A DNA stretch of 64,000 bases. It comes from a bacterium. GTDB lineage: Bacteria > Armatimonadota > Fimbriimonadia > Fimbriimonadales > Fimbriimonadaceae. Positions 44,057-53,182 of this stretch are shown here, piece by piece. Below the pieces are notes generated by a model. The model was not told the DNA's origin, searched no databases, and saw only the letters and a program-made list of their open reading frames with translations. Both the position numbers and the translations under genes were made by a program. Position 1 is the stretch's first letter; each line of letters starts with the position of its first letter. The DNA is taken from contig JAIXUN010000004.1 in the NCBI GenBank assembly GCA_027483535.1, positions 1 through 64,000 of the forward strand. Reading direction: 5' to 3'.

Positions 44057-45060
44057 CCCACCACCTCCACGGCCTTGACTCGGCTGTAGGCAACCGCGAT
44101 TCCCGTAACACAGATCAACAGAAAGAGGCTCCAGAAAAGCGCCGGATCGGGCGCCGGGATCGGCAAGGTCATGTTCCTGGCTCGGCGCGAAGTTTGCCCG
44201 CCCATGGTTGGGAACAAGGGGCTGCCCGAGGTTTGAAGCATGATCTTCGCGAGTCCGATCTGAATGCCGTCGAGACTGCAGTAGTACAGCGTGTCGATGA
44301 TCCCCGGGACCTTCTGTCCGTTCTGAGACCCAACGAATCGGAGCAACTGCATGGATTTCGTGAAGAACCAGGGCAAGAAGTAAAGCCCGGCAAAGATCAC
44401 GCCCGCCATTCGGCCCGAGGACGCAATGGAACTGATCCCCAGCACCAAGCTCGCGTAAATGACGCCCGGAAGCAAAACCACCGGAATCAGCTTCGCCCAA
44501 AGCCACGGATCGGATGTGAATCCGTAGTCCTGGAAGCTGAGCATCGCGTACAGATAGAAGATGTAGGTTGGCAAGGCGGCGGCAATGGTGACCGGAACGA
44601 AGATGCCCAGCCATTTGCCGATGATGTAATCCTTCCTATCCAGCGGCTTGCTGAGATAGACCAACAAGGCATTCGCCCGAACGTCGTTGGCAATGGTGCC
44701 CGCCCCCACTAGCCACGCCACGATGAAGAGGAGCAGCTGAGAGATCGAGAAGCCGTTGATGAACTGGTCTTTCCAGATGATCTGAGAGAGCAACGGGTTC
44801 TTTTCCATCCCTTCCGGAAGCGGCAGGAAGGTGTCTAGGAACCAGAAGATCATTAGGAGCGCGTAATACCAGTAACCCGCTCCGATAGCCCACCACCAGA
44901 AGCCGCGCTTTCGTAGCGAGAGCTGCATGGAGAGGCTGGCAATGGACCACCATCGCGCAATCGGCTTATCCAGAGGGCCATCGTAATGGCGATAGCTCAG
45001 GTCGGCGATAGGTCCTGAAATCTGTTCCGCTTGTCCAGTTGTGGTCGACTCTGTGCTCAT
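44053..45060 (-). CDS. ABC-2 type transporter permease
   Basis: A 335-residue protein with about six transmembrane helices. ANDVRANALLVYLSKPLDRKDYIIGKWLGIF is the conserved coupling segment of ABC-2 permeases. The first 40 residues are cytoplasmic. It starts directly at the end of the 45061 ATPase gene and overlaps the next ATPase gene by four bases. Confidence 0.88.
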   Translation of the reverse strand: MSTESTTTGQAEQISGPIADLSYRHYDGPLDKPIARWWSIASLSMQLSLRKRGFWWWAIGAGYWYYALLMIFWFLDTFLPLPEGMEKNPLLSQIIWKDQFINGFSISQLLLFIVAWLVGAGTIANDVRANALLVYLSKPLDRKDYIIGKWLGIFVPVTIAAALPTYIFYLYAMLSFQDYGFTSDPWLWAKLIPVVLLPGVIYASLVLGISSIASSGRMAGVIFAGLYFLPWFFTKSMQLLRFVGSQNGQKVPGIIDTLYYCSLDGIQIGLAKIMLQTSGSPLFPTMGGQTSRRARNMTLPIPAPDPALFWSLFLLICVTGIAVAYSRVKAVEVVG

Positions 45061-46035
45061 TTAAGCTCGGCCTCCGGCTAGGATGTTCTGGGCAACCGTT
45101 GGGTCGGTATCGATCGCCTCCAAGAAGGCGTCTTCAAGCGATCGTTGCGCGGGTCGGAATCCACGGACCTGCGCCCCCACCTGCGAGGCGATGCCACAAA
45201 CCAGCGCGTACAGGTTCTCCTCCGGGTGATGGAGGCTGAGTCGGTAGGTGGAGTAGCTCAGGGTCTGCACGCTATGACCTCTTCCCAGGAGCACTTCCAT
45301 AAAGGGTGCGGAATCGGCTTTGAGTTCAATGTCGTACGCGTCTCCAGAAATCTTTTTCAGGTCCTTCACCGATCCGGCCGATCGCAGGGTGCCCTTGGTG
45401 ACCACCACCACCTGATCGCACACGCGCTCAATGTCGGGGAGGAGGTGGGAGCAAACCAGCACGTTCACGCCCTTCGCTCGCGAGACATCTCGAATAAGGG
45501 TGAGCATGTCCTCGCGACCGCTCGGATCCAAGCCGTTGGTCGGCTCGTCGAGAAGGAGCAAACGAGGTCCGTGGATCATGGCCTGAGCTAGCTTGATGCG
45601 CTGCTTCATGCCTGTGGAGTAGGTTTCGACGTTTCGATAGCGGGCTTCACCAAGACCGCAATACTCCAGCACTTCGTGGGCTCGTCGAAGGGCTTGAGCG
45701 GGCGGCATGCCTGCCAAAGACCCGGCGTAAGCCACGTAACCCACGGCGGAGAGTCCGGGAATGTGACAATCCTGCTCGGGCATCAGACCGATTTTTTGCC
45801 GGATCTCTTTGTTCTCTCGGGCGATATCCAAACCTAAGGCGACCGCCGTTCCGGAAGCGGGCTTCACAAAGCCGAGGAGGGTCTTCAGAAGCGTGGTTTT
45901 GCCCGCCCCGTTGGGACCAAGCAGTCCGGTACAGCCTTCCGGAATGTCGCAACTGAAGTTGTTCAAAGCGACGAAATTGCCATACCGAACGGTTAGGTTT
46001 CGAATTGTAACGAGTGGCTCCACCGGAGTCGGCAT
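45061..46035 (-). CDS. ABC transporter ATP-binding protein
   Basis: A 324-residue ATPase with Walker A LGPNGAGKTT, Q-loop GLMPEQD, signature YSTGMKQRIKLA, Walker B LLLLDEPTNGLDP and switch histidine VCSHLL. It is the first gene of the ATPase-permease-ATPase-permease operon. Two ATPases with two ABC-2 permeases suggest a heteromeric exporter or two related exporters. Confidence 0.93.
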   Translation of the reverse strand: MPTPVEPLVTIRNLTVRYGNFVALNNFSCDIPEGCTGLLGPNGAGKTTLLKTLLGFVKPASGTAVALGLDIARENKEIRQKIGLMPEQDCHIPGLSAVGYVAYAGSLAGMPPAQALRRAHEVLEYCGLGEARYRNVETYSTGMKQRIKLAQAMIHGPRLLLLDEPTNGLDPSGREDMLTLIRDVSRAKGVNVLVCSHLLPDIERVCDQVVVVTKGTLRSAGSVKDLKKISGDAYDIELKADSAPFMEVLLGRGHSVQTLSYSTYRLSLHHPEENLYALVCGIASQVGAQVRGFRPAQRSLEDAFLEAIDTDPTVAQNILAGGRA

Positions 46036-46145
46036 GATACTCCGCTCAACCGTTCGGCGACCGATTCGGTTTCATCATCGTTCAATCACTTGGGTCTTTC
46101 GCCCCCTAAGCGGAGCTTTTCGGCCCGATGATCGTCCAATTCTCC

Positions 46146-46943
46146 TTATCGCGTGGGTTTGAGGCGGATGTTTCGGAACTCCACCGGGTGACTTTCTGAC
46201 TGCAACGAGATGGTGCCGCCGTTGATTTTGAGGTCTTGGCTCTTGATGAGATCTTTGGTGGAAGCATCGCGAGGGTCGTACTGAACCTCGGAATAGTTCA
46301 TCACCTCTTCATCGTTGATGAAATGCCTCACGACGAGGTTTTCGCTCACATCGACGCGCAGTTTCACCCACTGATCGCCCTTGAAGGTTTTGGACTTGGA
46401 GTTGATGCAGTGCTGGGTGACCAGCTTGCCATCCATCACAACATTGGTTCCGGGGGTGCAGAGGTTTGCGGTGGTGCGCTCGCCCGTGTCCGTATCGGCA
46501 AGCCCAAGAATCTGGACCTCTGCCGAAACCGGGAAATCCTGATCGAGCGCCATTGTCTCCGGAGCCTGACCAAAGAGCATGACGCCGCTGTTGCGATACG
46601 CCCAACCCGGTCCGTCTGGAAGCTGCTTGTCGACGAATCGATACTCCATCTCGAACGAGTAGCTGGAGTAAGGGGTCTTGTAGAACAAGTGTCCAAACCT
46701 CTCTGAGAACTTCCCGCCGTACTTGTCGTACCGAACGATGATCGCGCCGTCTTGGACTCGGAAAGTGTTGGCGAAGTTTTCGCCCAGCGGATAGCCCCTG
46801 ACCTTCGGCGTCCAGCCTTTCAACGACTTCCCATCGAACAGAGAGATCCATTCCGGTTGCTTGGCGGTCGCAAAGCCAGAAGCCATCAGCGCAACCATGG
46901 CCGATCCACCCAACACGTACAGCGAATTCCAGACGGTTTTCAA
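46146..46943 (-). CDS. Secreted DUF1080 (3-keto-disaccharide hydrolase-like) protein
   Basis: The 265-residue protein has a signal peptide (VLGGSAMVALMASGFATA) and the DUF1080 fold of a concanavalin-type lectin/glucanase. WISLFDGKSLKGW is the family start, with SYSFEMEYRF, GWAYRNSGVMLFG and HPVEFRNIRLKP. Family members bind or cleave keto-glycosides and are abundant in Planctomycetes and Acidobacteria. It acts outside the cytoplasm. It stands alone, with about 110 bp before the ABC operon. Confidence 0.92.
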   Translation of the reverse strand: MKTVWNSLYVLGGSAMVALMASGFATAKQPEWISLFDGKSLKGWTPKVRGYPLGENFANTFRVQDGAIIVRYDKYGGKFSERFGHLFYKTPYSSYSFEMEYRFVDKQLPDGPGWAYRNSGVMLFGQAPETMALDQDFPVSAEVQILGLADTDTGERTTANLCTPGTNVVMDGKLVTQHCINSKSKTFKGDQWVKLRVDVSENLVVRHFINDEEVMNYSEVQYDPRDASTKDLIKSQDLKINGGTISLQSESHPVEFRNIRLKPTR

Positions 46944-46985
46944 GGTCTCCTATTTTAAGGGAGGCTCTGGGGTTTTAGGCGAGGT

Positions 46986-47885
46986 TTAGCGCAAGCCGAG
47001 GACAACTTGAGCCGCAACGACCGCTTTTTCGGTCGTGCTGGTTCGAGCTCGCCCGCCAAACACGTCGTAACCGCGTCGCTCGATACGATCCAGGATGCGC
47101 GAATAAAGCACCAGACCCAACTTCACCGCTTTTCGAGCTTCCTTGGGAAGCAACAAAATGCCCGGCTCGGCCTCGGCGTACAGCTTTCTCGCCCGATCGA
47201 TCTCAAACTTCATGAGCGCAATGAACCGATCCGATCGAACCCCGTTCAACACCTCATCCTCGGTGACTCGGAAACGATCCAGATCTTCTAGCGGCAGATA
47301 AATGCGGTCCCGATCGAGGTCCTCGCCGACGTCCCGCAGGAAGTTGGTCAACTGCATCGCCTCGCCGAGCTTCATCGCGGCCTCGAGAGCGGTCTGGTTC
47401 TGACCCGCTCCCAGCACGTACGACATCATGACGCCGACTGCCGATGCGCTTCCCCGCATGTAGTGTTGGAGGGCTTCGTACGTCTCGTACCGCCGAACCG
47501 TGAGGTCCATTTCCATCGCTTCTAGGAAGATGAGCGGCTCTTCGATGGGAATGGACGCCTCATGCATCACGTCTACAAAGGCGCGCAGAACGGGATGTGT
47601 CGGGCAGATGCCGTCGAATCCGCGCATCAGTTCAGATCGGTATTGTGTAAGTTTCCCCGACCTTTCCTGTACAGACATATCGCCGGGATTGTCCACCCAT
47701 TCGTCTGGGACTCGGACAAAGCCGTAAAGCGCGTGAACTTGTCGCCGCACCTCGGGTCGAAACCGTTGGGTGGCGTAGTAGTAAGTGGTGCCGTGCAGTT
47801 TATGCAGGCGACGACATTCCTCGATGTCGCCTGGGAGAGCGAATCGAGTCCAGTTGTCAGCGGAGTTAGTGGACTTCGAGAACAT
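46986..47885 (-). CDS. crtB: Phytoene/squalene synthase family protein
   Basis: The 299-residue enzyme condenses two prenyl diphosphates head to head, giving phytoene or squalene-type products. Both aspartate-rich motifs are present: VRVPDEWVD and NFLRDVGEDLDRDRIYLP. YYYATQRFRPEVRRQVHALYGF is the typical N-terminus. No desaturase or cyclase is in the window, so C40 versus C30 product cannot be told. The PlsC-like gene upstream on the same strand would fit acylation of a carotenoid glycoside, as a guess. Confidence 0.9.
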   Translation of the reverse strand: MFSKSTNSADNWTRFALPGDIEECRRLHKLHGTTYYYATQRFRPEVRRQVHALYGFVRVPDEWVDNPGDMSVQERSGKLTQYRSELMRGFDGICPTHPVLRAFVDVMHEASIPIEEPLIFLEAMEMDLTVRRYETYEALQHYMRGSASAVGVMMSYVLGAGQNQTALEAAMKLGEAMQLTNFLRDVGEDLDRDRIYLPLEDLDRFRVTEDEVLNGVRSDRFIALMKFEIDRARKLYAEAEPGILLLPKEARKAVKLGLVLYSRILDRIERRGYDVFGGRARTSTTEKAVVAAQVVLGLR

Positions 47886-47976
47886 GCTCAGCTTTACGCT
47901 ACGCTAAGATTCGTGAAATTTCGGCATTGAAGCGGAAATCTCGCAAAACCCGGACATAGCGGGTTGATAAAATCCC

Positions 47977-48777
47977 TTAACGAACCTTCTTGAATCGACG
48001 CATGTCCATTCGCTCGTTGACGTCTAGGGTGCCCGCGACGAGCAGTCCGAACGCTTCCGGATCGTGGTTGATCTTGGCGTTGGTTTGGTCGAGCAACTCT
48101 CGAACCGCTAATCGCGTGCGATCGGCAAGGGGGAGTTCAGCCACGGGAGCGGTTCGATTGGGAAAGTCGGGATCGGCTGCGGCCTCCAACGAGACCGATC
48201 TTGGAACCGGGCTTCCGATCGAAACAAAGCACTCCGGCCTCTCGTGAAGAGACATGTCGTAGCGGATCGCCACCGGGATGATCGCCGCTCCCGGAACTTT
48301 GTTGGCGATCAATTCCAACGCCTTCCCGAAGGGCAATAGTTGGGGACCCCGGTGAAGGTGACTCTCGGCAAACAGCAGCAGCGAACGACCGTCGTCGTTC
48401 ATTCGCCGAATGGTTTCTCGGATGGTTTTGGCGCGCCGGGTGGCATCGTCGGCCGGAAAAGGCATCCCTCCAACCTTGGCGAAGAGCGGGAAGGCATCGA
48501 ACTCGGTGATCCAGTCCAAGAACGGCCTTTGTAGGGCTTCTAAGACGTGAAACATCACGTATCCATCGTGCCAGCCGTGATGGTTAGGAACGAAGATGCA
48601 CTTCTCCGGTAACGGCTCGGAGGATGTGTTTAAGTAAACCGCCCTAAACCTAGACTTAACCGATCTCCGAATCATGCCCGCCACTTGTCGCCCGATGAAA
48701 TCGGAGGCTTGCCCGCCTGTAATCGGAAAGGCGATCTGGGCCGATGTGGGGAGCGGGCGAGGGGAAGAATCGGACAT
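47977..48777 (-). CDS. PlsC-like acyltransferase
   Basis: A 266-residue protein with NHHGWHD (HX4D), FAESHLHRGPQLLPFGKALELIA (motif III region with the usual Pro/Glu pattern altered) and PVAIRYDMS. No transmembrane helix is obvious at the N-terminus. It could acylate lysophospholipid or a carotenoid. It lies 91 bp upstream of the phytoene/squalene synthase gene on the same strand and 11 bp after the VOC gene. Confidence 0.82.
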   Translation of the reverse strand: MSDSSPRPLPTSAQIAFPITGGQASDFIGRQVAGMIRRSVKSRFRAVYLNTSSEPLPEKCIFVPNHHGWHDGYVMFHVLEALQRPFLDWITEFDAFPLFAKVGGMPFPADDATRRAKTIRETIRRMNDDGRSLLLFAESHLHRGPQLLPFGKALELIANKVPGAAIIPVAIRYDMSLHERPECFVSIGSPVPRSVSLEAAADPDFPNRTAPVAELPLADRTRLAVRELLDQTNAKINHDPEAFGLLVAGTLDVNERMDMRRFKKVR

Positions 48778-48788
48778 GGAACGTTGGT

Positions 48789-49172
48789 TTAAGCCACGGT
48801 ATTGGCGAGTTCAATTAAGTTACCGCCGGGATCGCGCACATAGACACTGAGAAGAGGGCCCGTTGCACCGGTTCTGCGGATAGGACCGAGTTCAATCGGA
48901 ACGTTCTTCGCTTCTAACTCAGCGATGACGCTTTCCAGCGGCGTAGCGGTGAGAAAGCAAAGGTCGGCGGAGCCTACTTGGACGAACGCGGCTTTGGGCT
49001 CGAACTCTGAGCCCAGTTGGTGCAGATTGATCTTCTGATTCCCGAACGCCACCGCGTGACGCCCCTCTCCAAACTCTTGGTGCGCCATGCCTAGGACGCG
49101 GGTGTAGAAGTCGATGGCAACCGCGAGGTCGGGAAAGGTGAGCACCAAATGGTCGAGGGACTGTATGACCAT
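48789..49172 (-). CDS. VOC (glyoxalase/bleomycin-resistance) family protein
   Basis: A 127-residue protein made of two beta-alpha-beta-beta-beta modules. LDHLVLTFPDLAVAIDFYTRVLGM (His as first metal ligand) and SVYRDPGGNLIE-like VYVRDPGGNLIELAN (Glu as last ligand) are clear. The reaction is unknown; family members act as dioxygenases, glyoxalases or antibiotic-binding proteins. It is divergent from the saccharopine-dehydrogenase-like gene. Confidence 0.9.
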   Translation of the reverse strand: MVIQSLDHLVLTFPDLAVAIDFYTRVLGMAHQEFGEGRHAVAFGNQKINLHQLGSEFEPKAAFVQVGSADLCFLTATPLESVIAELEAKNVPIELGPIRRTGATGPLLSVYVRDPGGNLIELANTVA

Positions 49173-49301
49173 ACGGGAACGTTACCGGAATTCATTCAGC
49201 ACCCCTTGGAACTGCTTTCGCAGAAACCGCTATTGAGGTCTAATGAAGGGAACCTACGGATGCCTTTTGTCCGTCCCCGTAACAAAGGAGTTTGGGAAAA
49301 C

Positions 49302-50468
49302 ATGAGTAAACGATTCGCTATTTTAGGTGCCGGAATGCAGGGCACCGCCGCCGCTTACGACCTTGCTCGATTCGCCGACGCGGATCGGATTGTTCTTGCC
49401 GATGTAAACCCCGATCAGTCTAAGAAATCGGCTGAAAGGGTGAACAAATTGTTAGGCAAAACCGTGGTGGAATCGGCCCAGGTCAGCGCGTTGGACGCCG
49501 ATGGTCTCACCGTTTTCCTGAACGATTTCGATGTTCTTTTGAGCTGTCTTCCTTACTGGATGCACCCGCACGTGGCAAAGGTTGCCATTGCCACGGAGAC
49601 GCACATGATGGATCTGGGCGGCAACACCGAGATCACTCAAGAGACGCTGGGCATGGACGACTCGGCCAAAGCAGCCGGGGTGACGCTGATTCCCGACACG
49701 GGTCTTGCTCCGGGGTTGGTGAACAGCCTGGCGATGTACTTGATCGAAGAGTTCGATTCTACGGAGACGATCAAGCTGTACTGCGGTGTGCTTCCGCAGA
49801 ATCCGAAGCCGCCCTTCAATTACAAGATCACCTTCAATGTAGAGGGTCTGGTTGCCGAGTACGACTTCGAAGCGGTGGTTCTACGGAACAACGAGATTCA
49901 CATGATCCCCACGCTCACCGAGTTGGAGACCATCCACCTGGAGCAACTGGGAACCATGGAGGCGTTCGTCACCAGCGGAGGCACCAGCACCGCTCCGTAC
50001 ACGCTTCAGGGTCGATTGAAGAACTACGAATACAAAACCATTCGTTTCCCGGGTCACTGCGAGAAGATGCTGCTGTACAAGGAGTTCGGTTTGTGGCGCG
50101 AGGATGAGGTGGAGATCAAGGGCGCCAAAGTTCGACCCAAGGACGTTTTCGTGAAGGTGTTTGGCGATGCCTTGGCGAAGTACGAAGATTTGGACCTGTG
50201 CGCCATTCGCGCTCTCGGCATTGGAGAGAAAGGCGGCAAACGCACTCAACTGCAGATCGACATTTTCGATAAGCAGTGCGAGGAGACCGGATTCACCTCT
50301 ATGGAGCGACTCACGGGCTTCTCGATTGCGATTCACGCCATCGCCGCGGCAAACGGCAAGTTCTCGCCCGGCGCCCTGCGGTACGAGAACGCGATGAACG
50401 GTCACGAGTTTGTGGACGAGATTCAGCGACGGGGCATCCACGTGAAGTTCAGCGTGGAATCTGCCTAA
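49302..50468 (+). CDS. Saccharopine dehydrogenase-like NAD(P)-binding oxidoreductase
   Basis: A 388-residue protein with a Rossmann start (FAILGAGMQGTAAAYDLARF) and the saccharopine-dehydrogenase pattern LLSCLPYWMHPHVAKVAIATETHMMDLGGNTE, LIPDTGLAPGLVNSLAMYLI and LKNYEYKTIRFPGHCEKM. It could act as lysine/saccharopine or homospermidine-type dehydrogenase; the exact reaction is unknown. AAAGGAG lies about 11 bases before the ATG at 49302, which fixes the start. A hairpin follows the stop. Confidence 0.9.
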   Translation: MSKRFAILGAGMQGTAAAYDLARFADADRIVLADVNPDQSKKSAERVNKLLGKTVVESAQVSALDADGLTVFLNDFDVLLSCLPYWMHPHVAKVAIATETHMMDLGGNTEITQETLGMDDSAKAAGVTLIPDTGLAPGLVNSLAMYLIEEFDSTETIKLYCGVLPQNPKPPFNYKITFNVEGLVAEYDFEAVVLRNNEIHMIPTLTELETIHLEQLGTMEAFVTSGGTSTAPYTLQGRLKNYEYKTIRFPGHCEKMLLYKEFGLWREDEVEIKGAKVRPKDVFVKVFGDALAKYEDLDLCAIRALGIGEKGGKRTQLQIDIFDKQCEETGFTSMERLTGFSIAIHAIAAANGKFSPGALRYENAMNGHEFVDEIQRRGIHVKFSVESA

Positions 50469-50489
50469 GCGGGTTGCAGAGGCAAAGAA

Positions 50490-50520
50490 AATGGGCTCCC
50501 TCTAGTGGAGGGGGCCCATT
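50490..50520 (+). terminator. Hairpin after the saccharopine-dehydrogenase-like gene
   Basis: AATGGGCTCCCTC (50490-50502) pairs with GAGGGGGCCCATT (50508-50520) with one mismatch. The following T content is low, so termination is probable but not strong. The minus-strand PEP-CTERM gene ends nearby at 50568. Confidence 0.6.
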
Positions 50521-50567
50521 TGGTTTGCGGTCAAAAAAGGAGCGTCCGATTTAAGATCGGATCTTGC

Positions 50568-51212
50568 TTACTTGCGTCGGCGTCGAGCCGCGATTCCGAG
50601 AAGACCTGCACCGAGCATGGCCATGGTGGCAGGCTCAGGAACAGCCGTGAACTCTTGCTTGATCGAATCCACGATCACCTCAGTGTCCGCACTGGTGCGA
50701 ATAACGAGGTTGTTCTTTTGGGCTTGACCGGCGGTGAGAGCCGGGAAGCTGGTCGTCAGGCTGAAGCTGAACGGCAGGTAGGTCACGTCGTCGGTGGAGC
50801 CGGCGAACGAGTTGGTGTTTCCTGCGTTGGCTACGGTTTGACCGAGCGAGTTCAGAATCTGCTCCGTAAGGTCTGCTTCGACGTTGACCGAACCCGATCC
50901 GGTGGTGCGTCGCACTCGACCGCTGAGCGTTTGCTTCACCGCGATGTACGGTGCAGAAACGGGCGAGTTGAGCGTTGCTTGCGTCGTGTCGAAGTCGAAC
51001 TTCCAAACGACGTCGATGGCTTGCCGAGGCGAAGCGATCGCGAACGAGCTGAAGCTAGCGGTGTAGCTGTTGCCGAGTACGGTGAACGACTGCCCGACAT
51101 TGACCGGGGTAGCCGCTTCATCGACAGCCGAAAAATCGACCGTGTTAAAGAAGGTTGCATGAGATACCGCGACGGTTCCCAAAAGCAACCCAAGGGTTGT
51201 TAGTGTCTTCAT
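50568..51212 (-). CDS. PEP-CTERM domain protein
   Basis: The 214-residue protein has a signal peptide (LGLLLGTVAVSHA) and ends in the PEP-CTERM sorting tag: VPEPATMAMLGAGLLGIAARRRRK, i.e. Val-Pro-Glu-Pro, hydrophobic helix, Arg/Lys cluster. Exosortase would cut and sort it to the surface or extracellular matrix. The body is Thr/Ser/Ala-rich beta sequence without enzymatic motif. Its start overlaps the stop of the second PEP-CTERM gene by four bases. Confidence 0.9.
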   Translation of the reverse strand: MKTLTTLGLLLGTVAVSHATFFNTVDFSAVDEAATPVNVGQSFTVLGNSYTASFSSFAIASPRQAIDVVWKFDFDTTQATLNSPVSAPYIAVKQTLSGRVRRTTGSGSVNVEADLTEQILNSLGQTVANAGNTNSFAGSTDDVTYLPFSFSLTTSFPALTAGQAQKNNLVIRTSADTEVIVDSIKQEFTAVPEPATMAMLGAGLLGIAARRRRK

Positions 51213-51769
51213 TTTCTCCTCTTTCGAACCGCGAGACCAACCAGACCCGAGACCATCAACGCAAGCGTTGCGGGCTCCGGAACCGGCTCATAGTTCGCAT
51301 TGTAAATTGACGCCTTCGCTCGCCCCGACCCGGCTGTGAGCGTCAAATTGGTGGTAACCGTATTCCAAGAAGGAAGTTGGTTCACAAAGTCATAGCTGAA
51401 CGTCGGCGTGTTCGTTCCCGTGAACGTGGCGGACGTCGTTTCGTTGGTAGCGCCGTTCACGAACAGCGTATCGAACTTCACATTGCCCGTTCCGGACGCA
51501 ATGATGTTCGACGTTTGGTTCACTCGTGCAAGCGCAAGAGGCGCCGAGCTGACCGAATAGACCAATTCCACCGTCTTCGTTCCCGTAAGGACAAAAGCCT
51601 GGGGGAGCGAGAAGGAAATCGTCGATCCGATCGTTTGCACGGGGCTACCTGCTCCATTGATGGTGTAGGTGATGCCGTCGATCTTTGCAGTGGTGCCGAA
51701 ATTGATAGCGAATGCGCCCGTTGAGACACACGCGATCAAGCCCGCCATTAAGAATTTGCTATGAGCCAT
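51209..51769 (-). CDS. PEP-CTERM domain protein
   Basis: A 186-residue protein with a signal peptide (FLMAGLIACVSTGAFA) and a C-terminal PEP-CTERM (VPEPATLALMVSGLVGLAVRKRRK). The ATG at 51769 is preferred; the open frame extends to 51823 but lacks a ribosome binding site, while GAGAGG lies 8 bases before 51769. It has the same architecture and similar size as the downstream PEP-CTERM gene, so the pair may be a duplication. No exosortase gene is in the window. Confidence 0.9.
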   Translation of the reverse strand: MAHSKFLMAGLIACVSTGAFAINFGTTAKIDGITYTINGAGSPVQTIGSTISFSLPQAFVLTGTKTVELVYSVSSAPLALARVNQTSNIIASGTGNVKFDTLFVNGATNETTSATFTGTNTPTFSYDFVNQLPSWNTVTTNLTLTAGSGRAKASIYNANYEPVPEPATLALMVSGLVGLAVRKRRK

Positions 51770-52034
51770 TGTTGAAACCTCTCCTAAACACGCGCAATCC
51801 CCAGCGGGATCGCCGCACCACAACAGTATAAAGGCTAACAGAGCTTCTCAGCTTTTTAGCCCGGCAATATCCTCTAGGTTTTGCGGTTAGTAGACCAAAT
51901 CACGCAAAATCACTAGGTTCTTTGGCACAATTGGCAAATCTTCACCTTCAACCGCGGAGGAATGGGTTGCAAAAAGGTGGACAGATGTTTACCATTTTGG
52001 TGCATACTTGAACGACTCGGGTGCTTGATCCAAC
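51770..52034. promoter_or_regulatory. Divergent promoter region of the PEP-CTERM pair and recA
   Basis: 265 bp without a gene. A TTGCAA / 17 bp / TACCAT pair (51967-51972 and 51990-51995) is a possible sigma-70 promoter for recA. No SOS (LexA) box that I can name is visible; LexA sites differ between phyla, so absence is not proven. The recA start lacks a clear ribosome binding site. Confidence 0.35.
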
Positions 52035-53129
52035 ATGAAAAAAGCGGCTCCACAAGAACGAATTTCAAGCGACGCCTCCGTTGAGGATAAGAAAAGAGCG
52101 TTGCAATTAGCCCTCGGCCAGGTCGAGAAGACCTTTGGAAAGGGCGCAGTCATGAAAATGGGCGATTCCGAGCGCGAAGCCATTGATGCGATCTCGACGG
52201 GGTCGCTTACTCTGGACGTTGCTCTTGGTATCGGAGGAATCCCCAAAGGACGGATCACGGAAATCTATGGTCCGGAATCGGGCGGAAAGACGACTCTGGC
52301 CCTTCACTGCGTGGCGGAAGCCCAGCGGCGCGGCGAAATTGCGCTTTACATCGACGCCGAGCACGCCTTAGACACGGAATACGCCCGAGTGTTGGGTGTG
52401 GACGTGGACAACATGTACCTCGCTCAGCCGAGCAGCGGTGAAGAAGCCCTGGAGATCGCGGACACGGTCATCAAGTCGGGTGCGGTTGGCATTGTGGTCA
52501 TCGACTCGGTTGCGGCCCTTGTGCCTCGCGCCGAAATCGAGGGCGAGATGGGCGACAGCTTTGTGGGTATCCAAGCCCGAATGATGAGCCAAGCGCTTCG
52601 AAAGCTTGGTGGAACGCTCAGCAAGTCGAAGACGGCGGCCATCTTCATCAACCAGCTTCGAGAGAAGATCGGCGTGATGTACGGCAACCCGGAAACGACT
52701 CCCGGCGGTCGAGCCCTGAAGTTCTGGGCAAGCGTGCGACTGGAAGTCCGAAAAGGCGACGCGATCAAAGCGGGTACGGAGCAAATTGGCGCTCGCACCA
52801 AGGTGAAGGTCGTGAAGAACAAGGTGGCTCCGCCTTTCCGAACCGCCGAGTTCGACATGATCTTCGGCAAGGGAATCAACCGGGCCGGAGACGTTTTGGA
52901 CCTTGCTACCGAGCGCGGCGTGATTGCTCGAGCGGGCACGTACTACAACTACGGCGACCTTCGATTGGGTCAGGGCAGAGACAATGCTCGCGGATACCTT
53001 GAGGCCAACCCTGAGGTGTTCAACGAGATCGATGGCAAGATTCGGGCGATGTTCCAAGCCGAACGAGCCATTCAGCAGTTCACGCCAGAGGACGAAGAAG
53101 AAGAGCCAGAAGATCTGAAGCTGCTGTAA
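52035..53129 (+). CDS. recA: Recombinase RecA
   Basis: RecA forms filaments on single-stranded DNA, catalyses strand exchange and activates LexA cleavage. The 364-residue protein has [10 protein letters not shown], Walker [10 protein letters not shown] near residue 80, [21 protein letters not shown], the mixed motif [21 protein letters not shown] and the acidic tail ([11 protein letters not shown]). Length is standard. The recX gene follows after 53 bp. Confidence 0.99.
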   Translation: MKKAAPQERISSDASVEDKKRALQLALGQVEKTFGKGAVMKMGDSEREAIDAISTGSLTLDVALGIGGIPKGRITEIYGPESGGKTTLALHCVAEAQRRGEIALYIDAEHALDTEYARVLGVDVDNMYLAQPSSGEEALEIADTVIKSGAVGIVVIDSVAALVPRAEIEGEMGDSFVGIQARMMSQALRKLGGTLSKSKTAAIFINQLREKIGVMYGNPETTPGGRALKFWASVRLEVRKGDAIKAGTEQIGARTKVKVVKNKVAPPFRTAEFDMIFGKGINRAGDVLDLATERGVIARAGTYYNYGDLRLGQGRDNARGYLEANPEVFNEIDGKIRAMFQAERAIQQFTPEDEEEEPEDLKLL

Positions 53130-53182
53130 AGCAGGTTTAGGCTTCGGCAACGGTACAGGGGCAGAGGGCCAACCCAAGAGAC

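Noticed and set aside
44057-44614. Long N-terminal extension of the second ABC ATPase
   Set aside because: This part lies in the upstream permease gene in another frame; the ATPase domain begins at MIELTNVSRWYG with a four-base stop-start overlap.
51901-51940. LexA/SOS box before recA
   Set aside because: TTTGGCACAATTGGCAAA is only a partial repeat and fits no LexA consensus that I can name; it cannot be supported from this window alone.
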